From NCBI GenBank assembly GCA_025201345.1, contig JAIXMG010000001.1, positions 1,364,001-1,428,000 on the forward strand: DNA of 64,000 bases, read 5' to 3'. Source of the stretch: Thamnidium elegans (taxonomy: Eukaryota; Mucoromycota; Mucoromycetes; Mucorales; Mucoraceae). Position 1 is the stretch's first letter. Every line of letters begins with the position of its first letter. The position numbers and the translations under genes are program-made. A model generated the notes under the pieces. It worked only from the letters and a program-made list of their open reading frames with translations, searched no databases and was not told the origin of the DNA. This document shows, piece after piece, positions 1 through 12,487 of this stretch.

Positions 1-143
1 GGTGTAATAAAAAAAAAACTTTTTTATTTTTTTTTGACCCGGGAACTATCAAAGTGAAGGCGCGTTAAGACCTTTTTTTTTAGGAAGAAAATTCTTTGAC
101 TTTCTTCCCCCTTCCTTTTTGTCATAGAAAAATAAAATAAAAA

Positions 144-2024
144 ATGGCAGCCAATATTGATCCTAATTCCGCAGTTTATGCTACCGATGAATATGGTAGA
201 CCTTTTATTATTGTTAGAGAAGGTCAACAAAAATCGAGATTGAGTGGTATTGCCGCTATTCGTGTAAGTTTTTTTTTTTTTTTTTTTTAATCAAGATGAT
301 GATGATGTACTTATGGATTTTTTTATTTATATATTTAGTCTCATATCCTTGCTGCCAAGACTGTATCTAATATTATTAAGACTTCTCTTGGTCCTCGTGG
401 TAAGTAGTTATATATATAAAGTTATGAGAGTCTTTTCTTTTTTATTTATTTATTGATTTGACATCTCTTTAGGTCTTGACAAAATTTTAATCTCTCCTGA
501 TGGTGACATCACTGTCACCAACGATGGTGCTACCATCCTTGATCAAATGGCTGTTGAGCATCAAATTGCCAAATTACTTGTTCAATTATCTCAAAGTCAA
601 GATCAAGAAATTGGTGATGGTACTACTGGTGTTGTTGGTAAGTTTATTTTCTTTTTTCTTTTTTTAAAAAAAAAGTTACGCGTAACCATGTTTATACTAA
701 ACCACCACCCTTTTTTTTTTTAAAAAAAAAAATAGTACTTGCTGGTGCTTTATTGGAACAATGTGAACAACTTTTGGACCGTGGTATTCATCCTATTCGT
801 ATTGCTGATGGTTTTGAACGTGCCTGTGCTGTTGCTGTTCAACATTTAGATGATATTTCAGATACCATTGAATTCAGTAGAGAGAACGTATCCAACTTAA
901 AAAAGACAGCCATGACCAGTCTTGGTAGTAAGATTGTTTCCAAGTGTCATGAACAATATGCCGATATTGCTGTCAATGCTGTTTTGTCTGTTGCTGATTT
1001 AGAACGTAAAGATGTTGATTTTGAGTTAATCAAGGTAGACGGTAAAGTGGGTGGCTCTTTAGAAGATACTATTTTAGTCAAGGGTGTTGTCATTGATAAA
1101 GATATGTCTCATCCTCAAATGCCTCGCGAGGTAAAGGATGCCAAGATTGCTATCTTGACCTGTGCATTTGAACCTCCTAGACCCAAGACCAAGCATCATA
1201 TTGATATTACCTCTGTTGAAGAGTATGAAAAGTTAAAGGCTTATGAAAAAGAAAAGTTCAACTTGATGATTAACCAAGTCAAGGACTCTGGTGCCAATCT
1301 TGTTATTTGTCAATGGGGTTTTGATGACGAAGCTAATCATTTATTATTACAAAATAAGTTGCCTGCTGTTAGATGGGTTGGTGGCCCTGAAATTGAATTA
1401 ATTGCTATTGCTACTAACGGTCGTATCGTACCTCGTTTCGAAGATTTAAGTCCAGAGAAATTAGGTAAGGCTGGTATTGTTCGTGAATTAACATTCGGTA
1501 CAACAAAGGATCGTATGTTGGTCATTGAAGAATGTGCTAATAGTCGTGCTGTCACTATCTTTGTTCGTGGTGGTAACAAGATGATTATTGATGAAGCCAA
1601 GAGATCTATTCATGATGCCATGTGTGCTGTTCGTAACTTGGTCCGTGATAACCGTGTTGTCTATGGTGGCGGAGCTGCTGAAATCAGTTGTTCTTTAGCT
1701 GTTGCTAAGGTTGCTGATGATATTTCTTCTATTGAACAATATGCTATGCGTGCTTTCGCTGATGCTTTAGATGCTACTCCTCTTGCTCTCTCAGAGAACT
1801 CTGGTCTTTCTCCTATCGAGACCTTAGCTAAGGTTAAGGCTGAACAAGTCCTTACTGGTAACTCTAAATTAGGTGTTGATTGTCTCGGTAAAGGTTCAAA
1901 TGATATGAAGGATCAACATGTCTATGATCCATTGATCTCAAAGCGTCAACAATATTTATTGGCTACTCAATTAGTCAAGATGATTTTGAAGATTGATGAT
2001 GTAATTACAACTTATGAACAATAG
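144..2024 (+). CDS. CCT5: T-complex protein 1 subunit epsilon (CCT5)
   Basis: Epsilon subunit of the cytosolic group II chaperonin CCT/TRiC, which folds actin, tubulin and other clients using ATP. Four exons (144-263, 339-399, 473-637, 736-2024) join in frame to give 544 residues, the usual CCT length. The N-terminal GRPFIIV segment is typical of the epsilon subunit. [25 protein letters not shown] and GDGTTGVVV (about residues 50-112) form the ATP-binding signature of the equatorial domain. The lysine-rich apical region and a C-terminal equatorial half with VYGGGAAEI follow. All introns have GTAAGT donors, and intron 3 ends in a T-run/A-run palindrome before TAG. ATG at 144 lies in an A-rich context after a CT-rich leader. 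Identification is from family knowledge and is secure. Confidence 0.96.
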
Positions 2025-2300
2025 GGAATGTATAAAGTAAAATAAATAAAAAAGGATAAATAAAATAAAACATTATTATACATACATAGGGGTCATAAAA
2101 TAGCCTTTTTTTTATTTTATTTTTATTCTTTTTACTTAAAAAAAAAGGGGGGAGAAGTAAATATACAGTACTTCCGCTCTCTTCTCAACTTCGTTTATCC
2201 ATATAGTTAGAAAGGAACCTGTTGCATGAACCAAATGGAACGCCAAAGATATACATACAAATATAAATGATGATGATAAAATAGATCATCAGTCAATAGA

Positions 2301-2336
<36 letters not shown>

Positions 2337-3048
2337 GGCCATTTTTCTTGAACACAATGACTGAGTTCGTCTTCCTCGAGCCACTGCACGGGATGGACTT
2401 TATAACCTTTTGGTCGACGGTATCGCCAATGTAGGGAAATAAACGAGTTGATAAGTGAAGAAGATATAGGCTCCTTTTAAAAGATGTACGCAAGCACAGG
2501 TACGTGAGAAGTATTATGTCTCAATAAAGTTGAACTCAGGAGAATGAGGGAGGTATACGGGTATGGAAATTTTAGCTCTAAGTAACAGCAAGCTCAAAAC
2601 ACAAAAAGAGATGAACAAAAGAAATGTTCTCGATAAAAAGGAAGGATCGATGCTCTATTAGTGTCACAAAATGAGGCTATCATTTCAGTGGGAGCAAAAA
2701 ACGGCTTGGAAACAATTACATCTGGTATATTAACAAGGATTACTCTACAGAAGGTCCGGGGAAAAAATCCCTTGATGGGGCTGGCGTACTATCGTTTTAA
2801 TAGATTCCGGTGGTTATAATCACGGAATTATCACGAAACATGAGTCAGACGACACTCTAAAACAACTAAAAAATGCTATAGACACTTTAAAGTATCTAAC
2901 AAGCAAGTGTATGAACTCTGATTACTCAGTATTCAAAACCTCAATATCTTCAATGCTCGCGTAATAAAAGAAATAATGACCTTGGTATCAACTTCGATTC
3001 AATCACCTTATTAAAAAAAAAAAAGATGAGAAAAAGGGGTTTTGTTTT

Positions 3049-3107
<59 letters not shown>

Positions 3108-3646
3108 TGCACTCGTATTTATACGCTAATAAAAGAAAAATTCGTTTTTACTGTACTTGTTGTACTTACTAAACTTATTAAATTAAAACAGCAAGCCCTT
3201 TTTAAATAAAATGTCATACACTTTGGGAGACTATTTTATTTAATTGTGTTGGTTTCTGGCGTGTTGCTCAGAAATGGTTACAGTACTTTAGATTCGAACC
3301 TGCAACGCTACTATGCTTGTCAAATTATCTATAACTAAATTAATAGTAAATTGAAGTATTATCTCAAACTAATTATATGGCAAATATATTCAGTTATTAG
3401 TTTTTAAATAGATCGGAATGCTTTTGTTGAAGGTAACTGTTGCTTATGTTAAAGTACATCTACGTATACTTGTAGAGTAATCGAAGTAAGCATATTAAAT
3501 AACTTTGGATAGTACCGACATCCCTTATCAATGTTATTTCTATACAGTTGATTCTTCAGGATCAAAACGTCATACCTATGTATCATCCCCTAAATATGTA
3601 CTTTCAACAGCTATAACTACCTGTATTCGATGAGCCATAGTTTAGA

Positions 3647-3700
<54 letters not shown>

Positions 3701-4670
3701 AGCTTAAGCCATACAATAGAATATATCGAATTCCAACTGTATATTATTGTATTATAAAAACTGTGGATCATTTACCGAATCATATCAAATGCTTCCCTAA
3801 ATATTTAAACAAAGAATCTTTGTCAACTTATTTGTAAAAAGTGATTAATTTATTCAAAAGCTGGAGTTTGCAAACAATCGGATTTGAAATCACTGGAAAA
3901 AAGGTAAGGAACATAAGTTTATTACTACTATATCTTTTTTGACAGGTGAATGCCAAGCGCGAAATAGTACATTGTTGTACAAGTACATTAATGTCATTAT
4001 TATCTTTTTTTTTTATAAGAGAAAAAAGTTCTCCTATCTACATAGTACATGAAAACCTGTTTACATATCCCTTTTCTAAGGGTCCCTATTTCTTTTTATT
4101 TTTTTATGTGTATATGTATATACATATTTATATATATATATAAGGAGACTATATATAACAAAAGGGAGGGTTTTTTTAAGAGATTAAGTTGTATAGAAAA
4201 GTTACACACAATGTTCAGGGTTCACACACGCACACATATGAAAGTAAAATTGAATACTAGGAGACCCTTTTTTTTTTTTTAGCGTGCGTGCGTACGTACA
4301 TGAGCGAATGTTGACTATATATATATAGTTATATCTCTTTTTTGTGCTGTTGTTTTTTTTTATACACTAGGAGATCCACGTTTTATTTTTCAGTCATTGC
4401 CACATGTGTGGAATATAAATATATTGAATTGAGGGAGAAATATATTAAGTATAATAAGATAGTTCATTTTAGAATAGGACTACTCCTCTTTGCCACTCCT
4501 TTTTAAGTTTAAAAAAGAAATCATTATAAATTGATTTCATTAGTATTCTTTTTTTTTTTTTTTTTCATTTATTTCTCTTATTTTTTTTTTATTTTTCAAT
4601 CAACTAATAAACCCTTTCCACTCTTTATCTTATAAAACATACACTCATTTTAACAATAACTATAGTAACG
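2025..4670. other. Gene-free interval with three long poly(T) tracts
   Basis: No intact gene is seen. The interval holds poly(T) tracts near 2302-2333, 3056-3107 and 3651-3697, all in the same orientation, plus AT-rich microsatellite-like DNA near 4080-4330. On the minus strand just before the first tract (about 2334-2480) short frames look coding but carry stops, so this may be the decayed 3' end of a retroelement with its poly(A) tail. A tRNA B-box-like motif lies on the minus strand near 3290-3306, but no tRNA can be folded around it. The CT-rich stretch at 4550-4660 is the likely promoter or leader of the zinc-finger gene that follows. Confidence 0.6.
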
Positions 4671-5993
4671 ATGTTTCAGACAGTTTATAGATTAAGGTAC
4701 TACCTTATATTCTGTTTTTGATATAAAAAAAATGTGGTAAAAATAAAAAAGATCTCATTCGATTTTTATTTTATTTACATAGACTACGTGTACAAGAAAG
4801 TACTCAAAATTTCGATATTCGACTTTGTGCTCTAAAAGAAAAAGAGCCAACCTTTAATGAACTTGTACGAAAAGTAGAATACTTAACAAAGGTAATACAA
4901 ATAAAAGTAATTAAAGAGATAGTATCATTTAACTTTTTTCTTTTTTTTTAAAAAAAAATCTATTATAGAAAGTAAACTTAAACAACTATTGCTTAGCAAC
5001 AGCCGATAACGCATTAATATTTGATGATAAAAGCTTACAAGTGACACTAAAACTATCCAAATCTGATCAACAACCACTTGAAGTTATTCTCTGTCGCAAG
5101 AAATCAGGTAATAAATTAAAAAGAAAAATACTTTTACGAATAAAAATTTACTAAAATGTTGAAAAGAGAACCTGCACTCAAAACCATCCGTCATTCATTT
5201 ACCAACAGAAAATGTACCGGTTATAAGACCGACAGTAGTAAGGTGGACACCTGCCATGTTGCCCAATGATAATAACCCAACCAATTTTAATGTACGCAGA
5301 CATAGTGTTATAGCTCAAGATGACTATAAACTTGATAATCGTAAAGACTCGGGCATTTCGCTTGATGAACCACATTATCGAAAGAAGCAACGAGTCATGT
5401 CAGCAGACCATCAATCTAGAAAATTACCCGATCCTTCGTCACCATTACCAAGTATTCGAAACAATAGCATCACTTCTTTACATCCACTTGAAATAAGAAG
5501 ACCTTCTACTGCACCACCGTCATCTTCTAGCTCGCCACCTTCTTCACCATTTCCAAGAAACTCTAAACATTATACTCCACCTACTTTGCCTACAATTTCC
5601 TCTATTACTTCAGCTAACCATCAACAAACGTTGGATTCTCAATTAGCACCAATTCATCATAGTTCTCCTAAGCTTGCTCATAATTTATATGGACAGTTAT
5701 CGAATACCAATAAAAGATCTCGATCTGTTTCCAGTACTACAAATATAAACAGTATATTCCTTTGTGAACATGTTACTGATCATGGTAAAGTTTGCGGCCA
5801 AACATTTAGAAGATCCTATGACTTATCTAGACATCAAACGATTCATCTAGAAAACAGACCCTTCTGTTATTGTGATAAATGCGGCAAAAAATTTACTCGC
5901 ATGGATGCCTTGCGTCGACATGAACGAGTTCAAGGTCATTCATCAAAGCATCGATCCATGTCCCTTATACCGCCACAAAAATCAAGTATGTAA
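4671..5993 (+). CDS. C2H2 zinc-finger transcription factor
   Basis: Putative sequence-specific nuclear transcription factor. Four exons (4671-4696, 4783-4891, 4969-5107, 5209-5993) give 352 residues. The first about 90 residues form a compact domain with no motif I recognise. Residues about 110-270 are low-complexity Ser/Pro-rich. Two C2H2 fingers lie at about residues 276-335. The first is of the expanded fungal type (CEH...C then HQTIH), the second is CDKCGKKFTRMDALRRH with terminal H. The tail is short and basic. The small first exon of 26 bases is supported by an ATG in good context and a frame-preserving GTACTA donor. The target genes cannot be inferred from sequence. Confidence 0.82.
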
Positions 5994-6918
5994 AAACACT
6001 TGTATAGAAACCCATACGCACGCTACTACCCTTTTTTTTTCTTTTCTTTCTTTCTCTCCTATTAATACTAATAATTCCCTTTTTTTTTTCTTTATATATA
6101 AAGAAAAATAAATAAACATAATTTTTTTAAAGTCTTATATACACGTTTTTTTCGTCATGTTTCTTTATACAACTAGATAACTAAAGTATCTAAATATAAC
6201 AATTTTTTTTTTTTCCTTACAGGGTTTTGGACCTTGAAATTTTTGGTTCCCTGACATGCATGTTTATTAAAATACATTGGTTTCATCACCAATGGGAAAT
6301 AATATCAATCAGCAGGGTTTTTTTTAGTCTATAAAAAGAGATACTATACACGTTTAATGATTTCGTTATAAGCTATAACAATCTTGATCGGAATATGCGT
6401 TAATATCTGTCAATTATTACCTATTTTAAAGAACGAGAACAAAAGGAGGAGATTACATTAGTATTAAGAGATCAATTTATACAAGTAACTTTTATAACAA
6501 AATAAGAGTAATAAAACTATATATCTTATAGTGCAAATTGTTTCAAATTACATGTTTATAATTGGGCTAGGTTTTTTTTTAATTAAATAGAACATATATC
6601 ATGGCTAATGTTCCAACTAGAGCTAGGCACTCCGCCTGCGTACCTGCAACAATAGTTTTTTGCTTGTTTTTTTTTTTTTACACTTTGAGAGCAGCACAGG
6701 GTATTTTGCTTGTTTTTTTTACACTTTGAGAGCAGCACAGGGTATTTGTGTAACTTTGATCCTGAACCAACATACAAAATGGGTAATTTGTTTTAAACAA
6801 AACAAGATAATTATAGCATAGCCAATAACAGAACGTAAAAGGCCAGGTACAAAAATATTTTTAGTGTGGCGTCGAAATATAATTATACGTTTTTTTTTCT
6901 TCTCATTCTTTATTATAA
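5994..6918. other. Intergenic, with a short tandem duplication
   Basis: No gene is supported. The 5' part is a likely AT-rich 3'UTR for the zinc-finger gene. At 6657-6747 a unit of about 45 bp (a poly-T run followed by CACTTTGAGAGCAGCACAGG) is repeated twice in tandem, with different T-run lengths. Confidence 0.6.
6657..6747. repeat. Two-copy tandem repeat (about 45-bp unit)
   Basis: Two direct copies of a unit ending CACTTTGAGAGCAGCACAGG and starting with GCTTG plus a T run of 13 or 8. The unequal T-run length suggests replication slippage or a very recent duplication. No function is evident. Confidence 0.8.
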
Positions 6919-8504
6919 ATGAAAAGAATAAATAGTACTATTGGAACGGTAAGAGCGTTATATATACTTTTTTTGTTGTTGTTAGTTTTTGTTTATAGTT
7001 TTTGTTTTTCGTTTATAAATGTAGTCGGGCGAGATTGAGCAAGTTGTTACAAAGTTACTAAGAACTACAAAAGCTTTATTAGAAGCCTTAACACAATGGT
7101 CTCATTTACGTGCATCCAATACAGATATCTTTGAAATTCATGATACGTTAGAGAAGCAATTCTTCCTTGTTTCTCAAGCTTTTGAAGAATCCAATGTTTT
7201 CATGAAGTATGTTATATATAAACCTAGATACGCTTATCTATCTTTTTGATATTAATATTTTGTTATTGTAGTGATTTACAATGGATTCCTCGACAATTGC
7301 GAGATTCAGTCTCGGTCGCCATGTTGGAACCACCTTCACCACCTGTATTAGACCAGTATTTACCTCGTATCCGAGAAGTAATTGTTCATTTATTACATGG
7401 CTTAAAAGGAAAGCAAGCTATGCTTCGAGAAAGAGAGCGAGAGCGAGAGTCACGTGGGTCAATTAGATCCTCGAGTGAGTCCTGGAACCGAGAAGTACCT
7501 TTAGCCGCATTGAACCGCGGTAGCGGGTCTCAGAGGATGATGATGTATCCTGTACCTAATTCACCTCCTTTACCACCTATTTCACCTCGAATGAATGCTT
7601 CCAACGAATACGACCCATGGTCAGGTGGTATGCCTCGTCCTTCGATGCCGACCAATGACCTCTCTTCTCGCATCATGCCTCGAAACAATTCTGTTTCAAG
7701 AGCTTATTCGCCACAACAATCTCCTAATATTCAGCATCAACCTTTACCTACTCGATCTACCTCTTCTGGTCGTAATAATCAACCCATGACAACAACCGCA
7801 CCTCCACCTCCTCCTCCTCCTCCGCCTGCTCCCCCAGTTCCACCAGCTCCACCAGCTCCTGCACAACAACAACAACAAAGAGCTGAGTTTGATGAAACTG
7901 ATGCCAATACTGCTAGTGCTTTAGCTGCTCTGAAACGCCAAGAAAATTTGGCTAGAAGATCATCTGTCAGAAGAGCTTCCATGTTTAGAGGAAATAGTGA
8001 ATATAATGGTGGCAGTATCTCAAGAGGAAAACAACAATATTTTCAACAACAGCAACAATCTAATGAAGTCAATGTACCACCTGTACCTACTTTACCAATC
8101 AATGAACCAAATAGATTAAATACTGTAACAGAAGAAACAAAGCCAGTTGCGAAAGAAAAGAAGCCTGACGGTAAGAATAAAACATAAATATATACATATA
8201 AAAAAGGATATACGTATAAATTTTTTATTGTCATTCTAGGGTTGACATTATTCCTTCAAATTGGAAAAGAAGTTCAAAAAGTTGTATATCAAGGCGAGAT
8301 TAGTTTTCCTGCTTTAAACATGTTATTTTTAGAGAAATTTAGTGATTCTATTCGTCAAAATGATTTCCCAAAGATTTATATTCGAGATCCATCTATCGAT
8401 GTAAGTTATGAATTAGTTGACTTAACAGAAGTAAACGATAGATCTGTACTTTCATTAAACATTAATGGTAAAGCAAACAATTAAGTAGGCAAAACATATA
8501 TTAA

Positions 8505-8542
<38 letters not shown>

Positions 8543-9766
8543 AAAGAAGTACAAGAAGAATTATTATTACAAGTTACTACAACATTTAATAAGGAATTGG
8601 AAGAAACTCGTAAAATATTTGTTGAGCAAATGGAAGAGTTAAAGAAACAAGTAATGGAATCGTCGAATAAAACAGAAGACTGTATGAAACACATGTTGTC
8701 GCAGCCTGTTTCTGCACCTGTAACAGCTGAACCCGTAGAAGAAGTAAGTACAAAGGAGGATGAAGAAAGTACTCCAAAGGAGGAAGAAGAAAGCACCCCA
8801 AATGAAGAAGAAGAAGAAAGTATCGTTAAAGAAGAAAATAGTATTCCAAAGGAGCAATATGAATCGCAACTTTTAGAGATTGAAACTTTACGTCGTGATA
8901 TGTCTGTCCTTCGTCAATTGGAACGAGAGATGCGTGAAGGCACAGCTTCAGTAATTCAAGAAATGAAAGAAAAAGCAGAGGCCGTAAAAGAAGAAGCAAA
9001 GAAGAACAAGGCTTTAGAATTAACACAAACTACTACTAGATCTCATTTAGAGGATGGTAAAAAGAATTTGTTGGAGAAATCCGATAAAGTGACCAGTCGA
9101 TTAGAGGACTTACAAGACACTATTGATCAATTAAAGTTGGATGTCACGCAACGTAAATGCAGACCATCCGAAACCATGATGACCCATTGTGCCAACGAAC
9201 GTAAAGCATTATCTGAAGAGATTGAAGAATTTGGTAAATTTATTACAGAAGTTAAACCTCGTTGGAAAAAGACGTGGGAACAAGAGTTACAAACAATTGT
9301 TAAGGAACAACAAACTTTAAAGGATCAAGAATACCTGTTATCTGATATGAAGGATGATTTGGATGCTCTTTTGGAAGTATTTGAACAATTGGAAAAGATT
9401 TATGCATATCAAGCTAGTACAAAACCTCAACCTCGTGAGTTTAGAGTAGCTCCTGTGGAGGAAGGGTATGAAGGTATGGCAAGCGTGTTTAAGCAGGTGT
9501 CTACAATTGACGTGGATCATTCACGTCGTTTACGTGCGTTGGAACAAGCTGATAAGATGAGACAACGTGAATTGTCAAATCGTATTGATGATTTTGAAAA
9601 GGAATTAGTTGGTTTTGTTGGAGAAAAGAAATTGAAAAAGACAGGCGGTGCACTTGAAATTGATCGTTTGCGTAAACAAAAGGACGAGGAAATAATGAAG
9701 GCCATGTATGCTGCTAATAAAAAGCCTGCTACTCAAACAATAGAAGAAGAGCCAGAACAAGAATAA
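6919..9766 (+). CDS. BUD6: Bud6/Aip3-type actin- and formin-interacting polarity protein
   Basis: Homologue of yeast Bud6/Aip3, a polarisome component that binds actin monomers and stimulates formin-driven cable assembly at growth sites. Five exons (6919-6948, 7025-7206, 7272-8170, 8240-8467, 8541-9766) give 854 residues. The N-terminal signature (VTKLLRTTKALLEAL, then LPRIREVIVHLLHGLK) spans residues 12-120. A proline-rich stretch followed by a Gln run sits near residues 245-275, a possible profilin or SH3 ligand. The core AIP3 block with LFLQIGKEV, FPKIYIRDP and ELVDLTEV covers about residues 372-446. The remainder is a Glu/Lys-rich coiled coil. The start is my choice: exon 2 cannot be extended because ATG-TAG lies in frame just before it, so a 10-codon first exon with a GTAAGA donor is used. 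Confidence 0.9.
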
Positions 9767-11135
9767 ATTTAACTTCATTTAGCATTTTTTTTTTCTTACT
9801 GTTCCTTTATTATTATTATTATTATTATATGCTTATCTTTTATGACTATCCATTATTATTATCATTATTACTCCCCCTCCTCTCCTAGTTTCTTAACATA
9901 CCACCTAAAAGGTTTTAATAAGAGGTGCCACAAAACCGCACAGACTCAAATATATTGTATTCACCATGTCGTACATAGTTTTACGTGACCAAACCGGTTT
10001 ATAAAATGCTACGTGGTAATAAAAAGTCATTTTTTTCTGTGTACTATCCTGTTATTTTTTTTTTATTGTAGTAGTTGATAGATGTAAAGTCCGTATATTG
10101 AGATGCGTATTGAATTTAAAGTACTAGTTGTATTTAAGATTACAAATATAATTCGCTCGTAAAAAGCATTTAGTAATCGCACTGGTAGAGCACCCCCCCC
10201 CCCCTTTTTTTTTCGACTGATAGATTTAGGTGCAAAACACTGAAATTGCTAGACCAAAATAAACTCGTGATCCCTTGAAAAAAAAAACCCCAAAATGAAG
10301 GTTCCCCTCCAAATAGGCGGTTACCGATCAGATAACCGAACCTAGCTTTTATTGCAATCCGGAAAAAAAACTATGCTAACAAAAAAAAAAGCAACATTTG
10401 AAGTTGACAGGGTTTTTGAAGTATCACATGATATTGTTACATTTCACATAAAAAAACCAGTATGTAGTAGCTTTTCATTTGTAGATTATCTAATACATTG
10501 TTTTTCTCGTTTATTGCATGTTAAATCACGTAATATTCAACCCATCGTTTAAAAACTTTTTAGAAGTCCTTTTTCTATACTATTTTGACATATATTTTCA
10601 TAAAAAAAAAATATTCAAACAAGTTAGACAAAATACTGTCAACAGCGTAAAAAATAAAATAAAACATTGAAAACCGCTCGATTTAATAACTATAATGCAC
10701 GTAAATGTATCATTAAAAAGTAAGCGGTACAACATGAATGTTTTCAAAAAGGGGGTTTTTTTTTTTAGTTTATTTATTTCTAGATAGTCGATGGGCGCCT
10801 TTTTTTACGCGTGTATAAATAAATAAAATAAAAATAAAACGTAATCATTATCTTTTATTTGTTTGTCATTGACTAATAGTACTACTTTCTGTTGTTGCTC
10901 CAGTATATAGTATATAATTTCAGGCCGCTCGATATAGATTTAAATACTTTTTTTTCTTTTTTTTCGAGCAGCTGGAACGAAGTTGAGAAATGCTTTAATT
11001 TAAAAAGGATAATAGGCTCAAGTATATCTATTTTATCAGGCCTTATTCAATCAGATGCGTCCACCTTTTTTCGGTACTACATTGCTGTGTTTTAAAAAAA
11101 ATACGCCTTTTTGTACTAGCACCAAGCTTCTTTGA
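9767..11135. other. Intergenic, no gene seen
   Basis: AT-rich DNA with homopolymer runs, including a C run near 10193-10204. Short open frames here (for example 10352-10552) are poor in codon structure and unsupported. Nothing else recognised. Confidence 0.6.
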
Positions 11136-11191
11136 TGGTACGACTCCAAAATAAATTTGGCACACTTTATTATTTTTTTTGGCACGCATTT
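11136..11191 (+). repeat. Left arm of a 56-bp inverted repeat
   Basis: Pairs with 12432-12487 in inverted orientation, with 55 of 56 positions identical by eye. The arm starts TGGTACGACTCC and ends GGCACGCATTT. The two arms enclose 1,240 bp that contain the decayed recombinase-like gene. They may be ends of a mobile element, or two copies of a separate repeat. Confidence 0.85.
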
Positions 11192-11712
11192 GTATACATT
11201 TTTATTTTGGGATTAAATATGTACGAAAAGATAACATACAGTGATAATATTTACTTTAAGCCTAGTTCTTCGTTAATACACCTGTCCCAGAAGGTTTCAG
11301 CATGTCTGATCCAACCTTGGCAGTATAAGTAAATCGTAATTTGTCGTGTATTTAGACATATCCCTAGTAATCTACCTGATTACGCTTTAAACTCTCATTC
11401 CTATCCCATCTGCATTTTGGTCTCTCATCAGCAAAACAATGGTCGTCATAACAAGAGAGCAGGCAATCTGCATGTTCTATTGTGAAGAGTATAATGAAAA
11501 AAAAAGTTGCAAAGCTGACTAAGGAAGTTGATGCAATAAAGAATGTTGACATTTGTTATTTAGAAAATCCATTTATGCCCATTTTATGTTCCCTCCAAAC
11601 CATGAGGGCCAAATCAAGATACCATCTGTATCCTGCAGAAATAGAAAAAGAAGTAGTTATAAAAAGTAACGCTGAAACTTTATGATGATGTTTATTTATA
11701 GAAATTAATAAA

Positions 11713-12330
11713 TTATTTTGATCTTTGACATGTATTTGATCTACATTTAAATGCTTCTAATCTTGAGGGATTGTTTAGTATTTCTTTTCGTTCAAATATC
11801 TCAACTTTGTTGTTTTTAGGCAAATTATCAACGACAGCCTTCTCAATGTTCTTGTTGGTCCTAAAAAGAGTTTTTAGTAATTTCTTTGAATTGATCATTT
11901 GTTTGAAGCTTACTCTAAAAACTTTTTTAAATCGTTCGGGTCAGTTGTCAGACCTGCATAGTCCAAGACTACAAGACAAATTTTTTTTGTTGATGTTAAT
12001 ATATTGTAGCATTTCTAGGGAAAGAAAAGAAGGGGATGAGGGACACATACAATTGATATCGAGAAATAGAAAATGAATTGACATTAGTGTTCTTACCTTG
12101 TGCGTTCCCATCTGCATACAGTTTTTCATCAATTTTTTCGTCTACATTTGAATCCCTTTCAGAAATAGGATGATTTGCATTTGAGAAAAATGAAACGAAC
12201 AATTTATCGACTAAAGATCTTTCCCTCAGTCTATCACACATGAGTTGAATTAGCTGTGTTCTGTCTTCATCGTCTACTTTTCCTTCCGACTTTCTAGGGT
12301 ATCCTATGATATTGTGATTTTCTTTTTTTA
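11713..12330 (-). pseudogene. Decayed serine-recombinase-like gene
   Basis: Three exon-like blocks on the minus strand (about 12330-12097, 12014-11914, 11860-11713) join through plausible introns with GTAAGA and GTAAGC donors. Recognisable motifs are IIGYPRKSEG near the N terminus, DRLRERSLVDKLFVS, then LVVLDYAGLTTDPNDL and VVDNLPKNNKVE. The GYxRKS motif and the later hydrophobic-strand-plus-D block recall the serine recombinase (resolvase/IS607 TnpA) fold; this is inference from motifs. A run of eight A (11981-11988 on this strand) shifts the frame between the second-block motifs, so the gene is broken. A related copy lies at 58827-59416. Confidence 0.6.
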
Positions 12331-12431
12331 GTTTTTGAATATGTTCTTTATATTCTCACCACGGCGAGAAATAGCGCTAAACCTTAAGCACTGGTACTTG
12401 TACAAGCACTGGAATGCTTGTGAAAAAAAAA

Positions 12432-12487
12432 AAATGCGTGCCAAAAGAAATAATAAAGTGTGCCAAATTTATTTTGGAGTCGTACCA
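12432..12487 (-). repeat. Right arm of the 56-bp inverted repeat
   Basis: Reverse complement of 11136-11191 with one mismatch in the T-rich stretch. It lies about 100 bp beyond the 5' side of the recombinase-like relic. Between them (12385-12421) is a further short palindromic zone around ACTTGTACAAGC. Confidence 0.85.

Noticed and set aside
2207..2389. 60-aa protein containing a poly-Lys run
   Set aside because: The Lys run is the poly(A) tract on the minus strand; the flanking codons look like a decayed retroelement end.
3275..3330. tRNA gene on the minus strand
   Set aside because: A GGTTCGAATC B-box is present, but no 5-bp T-stem, acceptor stem or anticodon arm can be formed around it.
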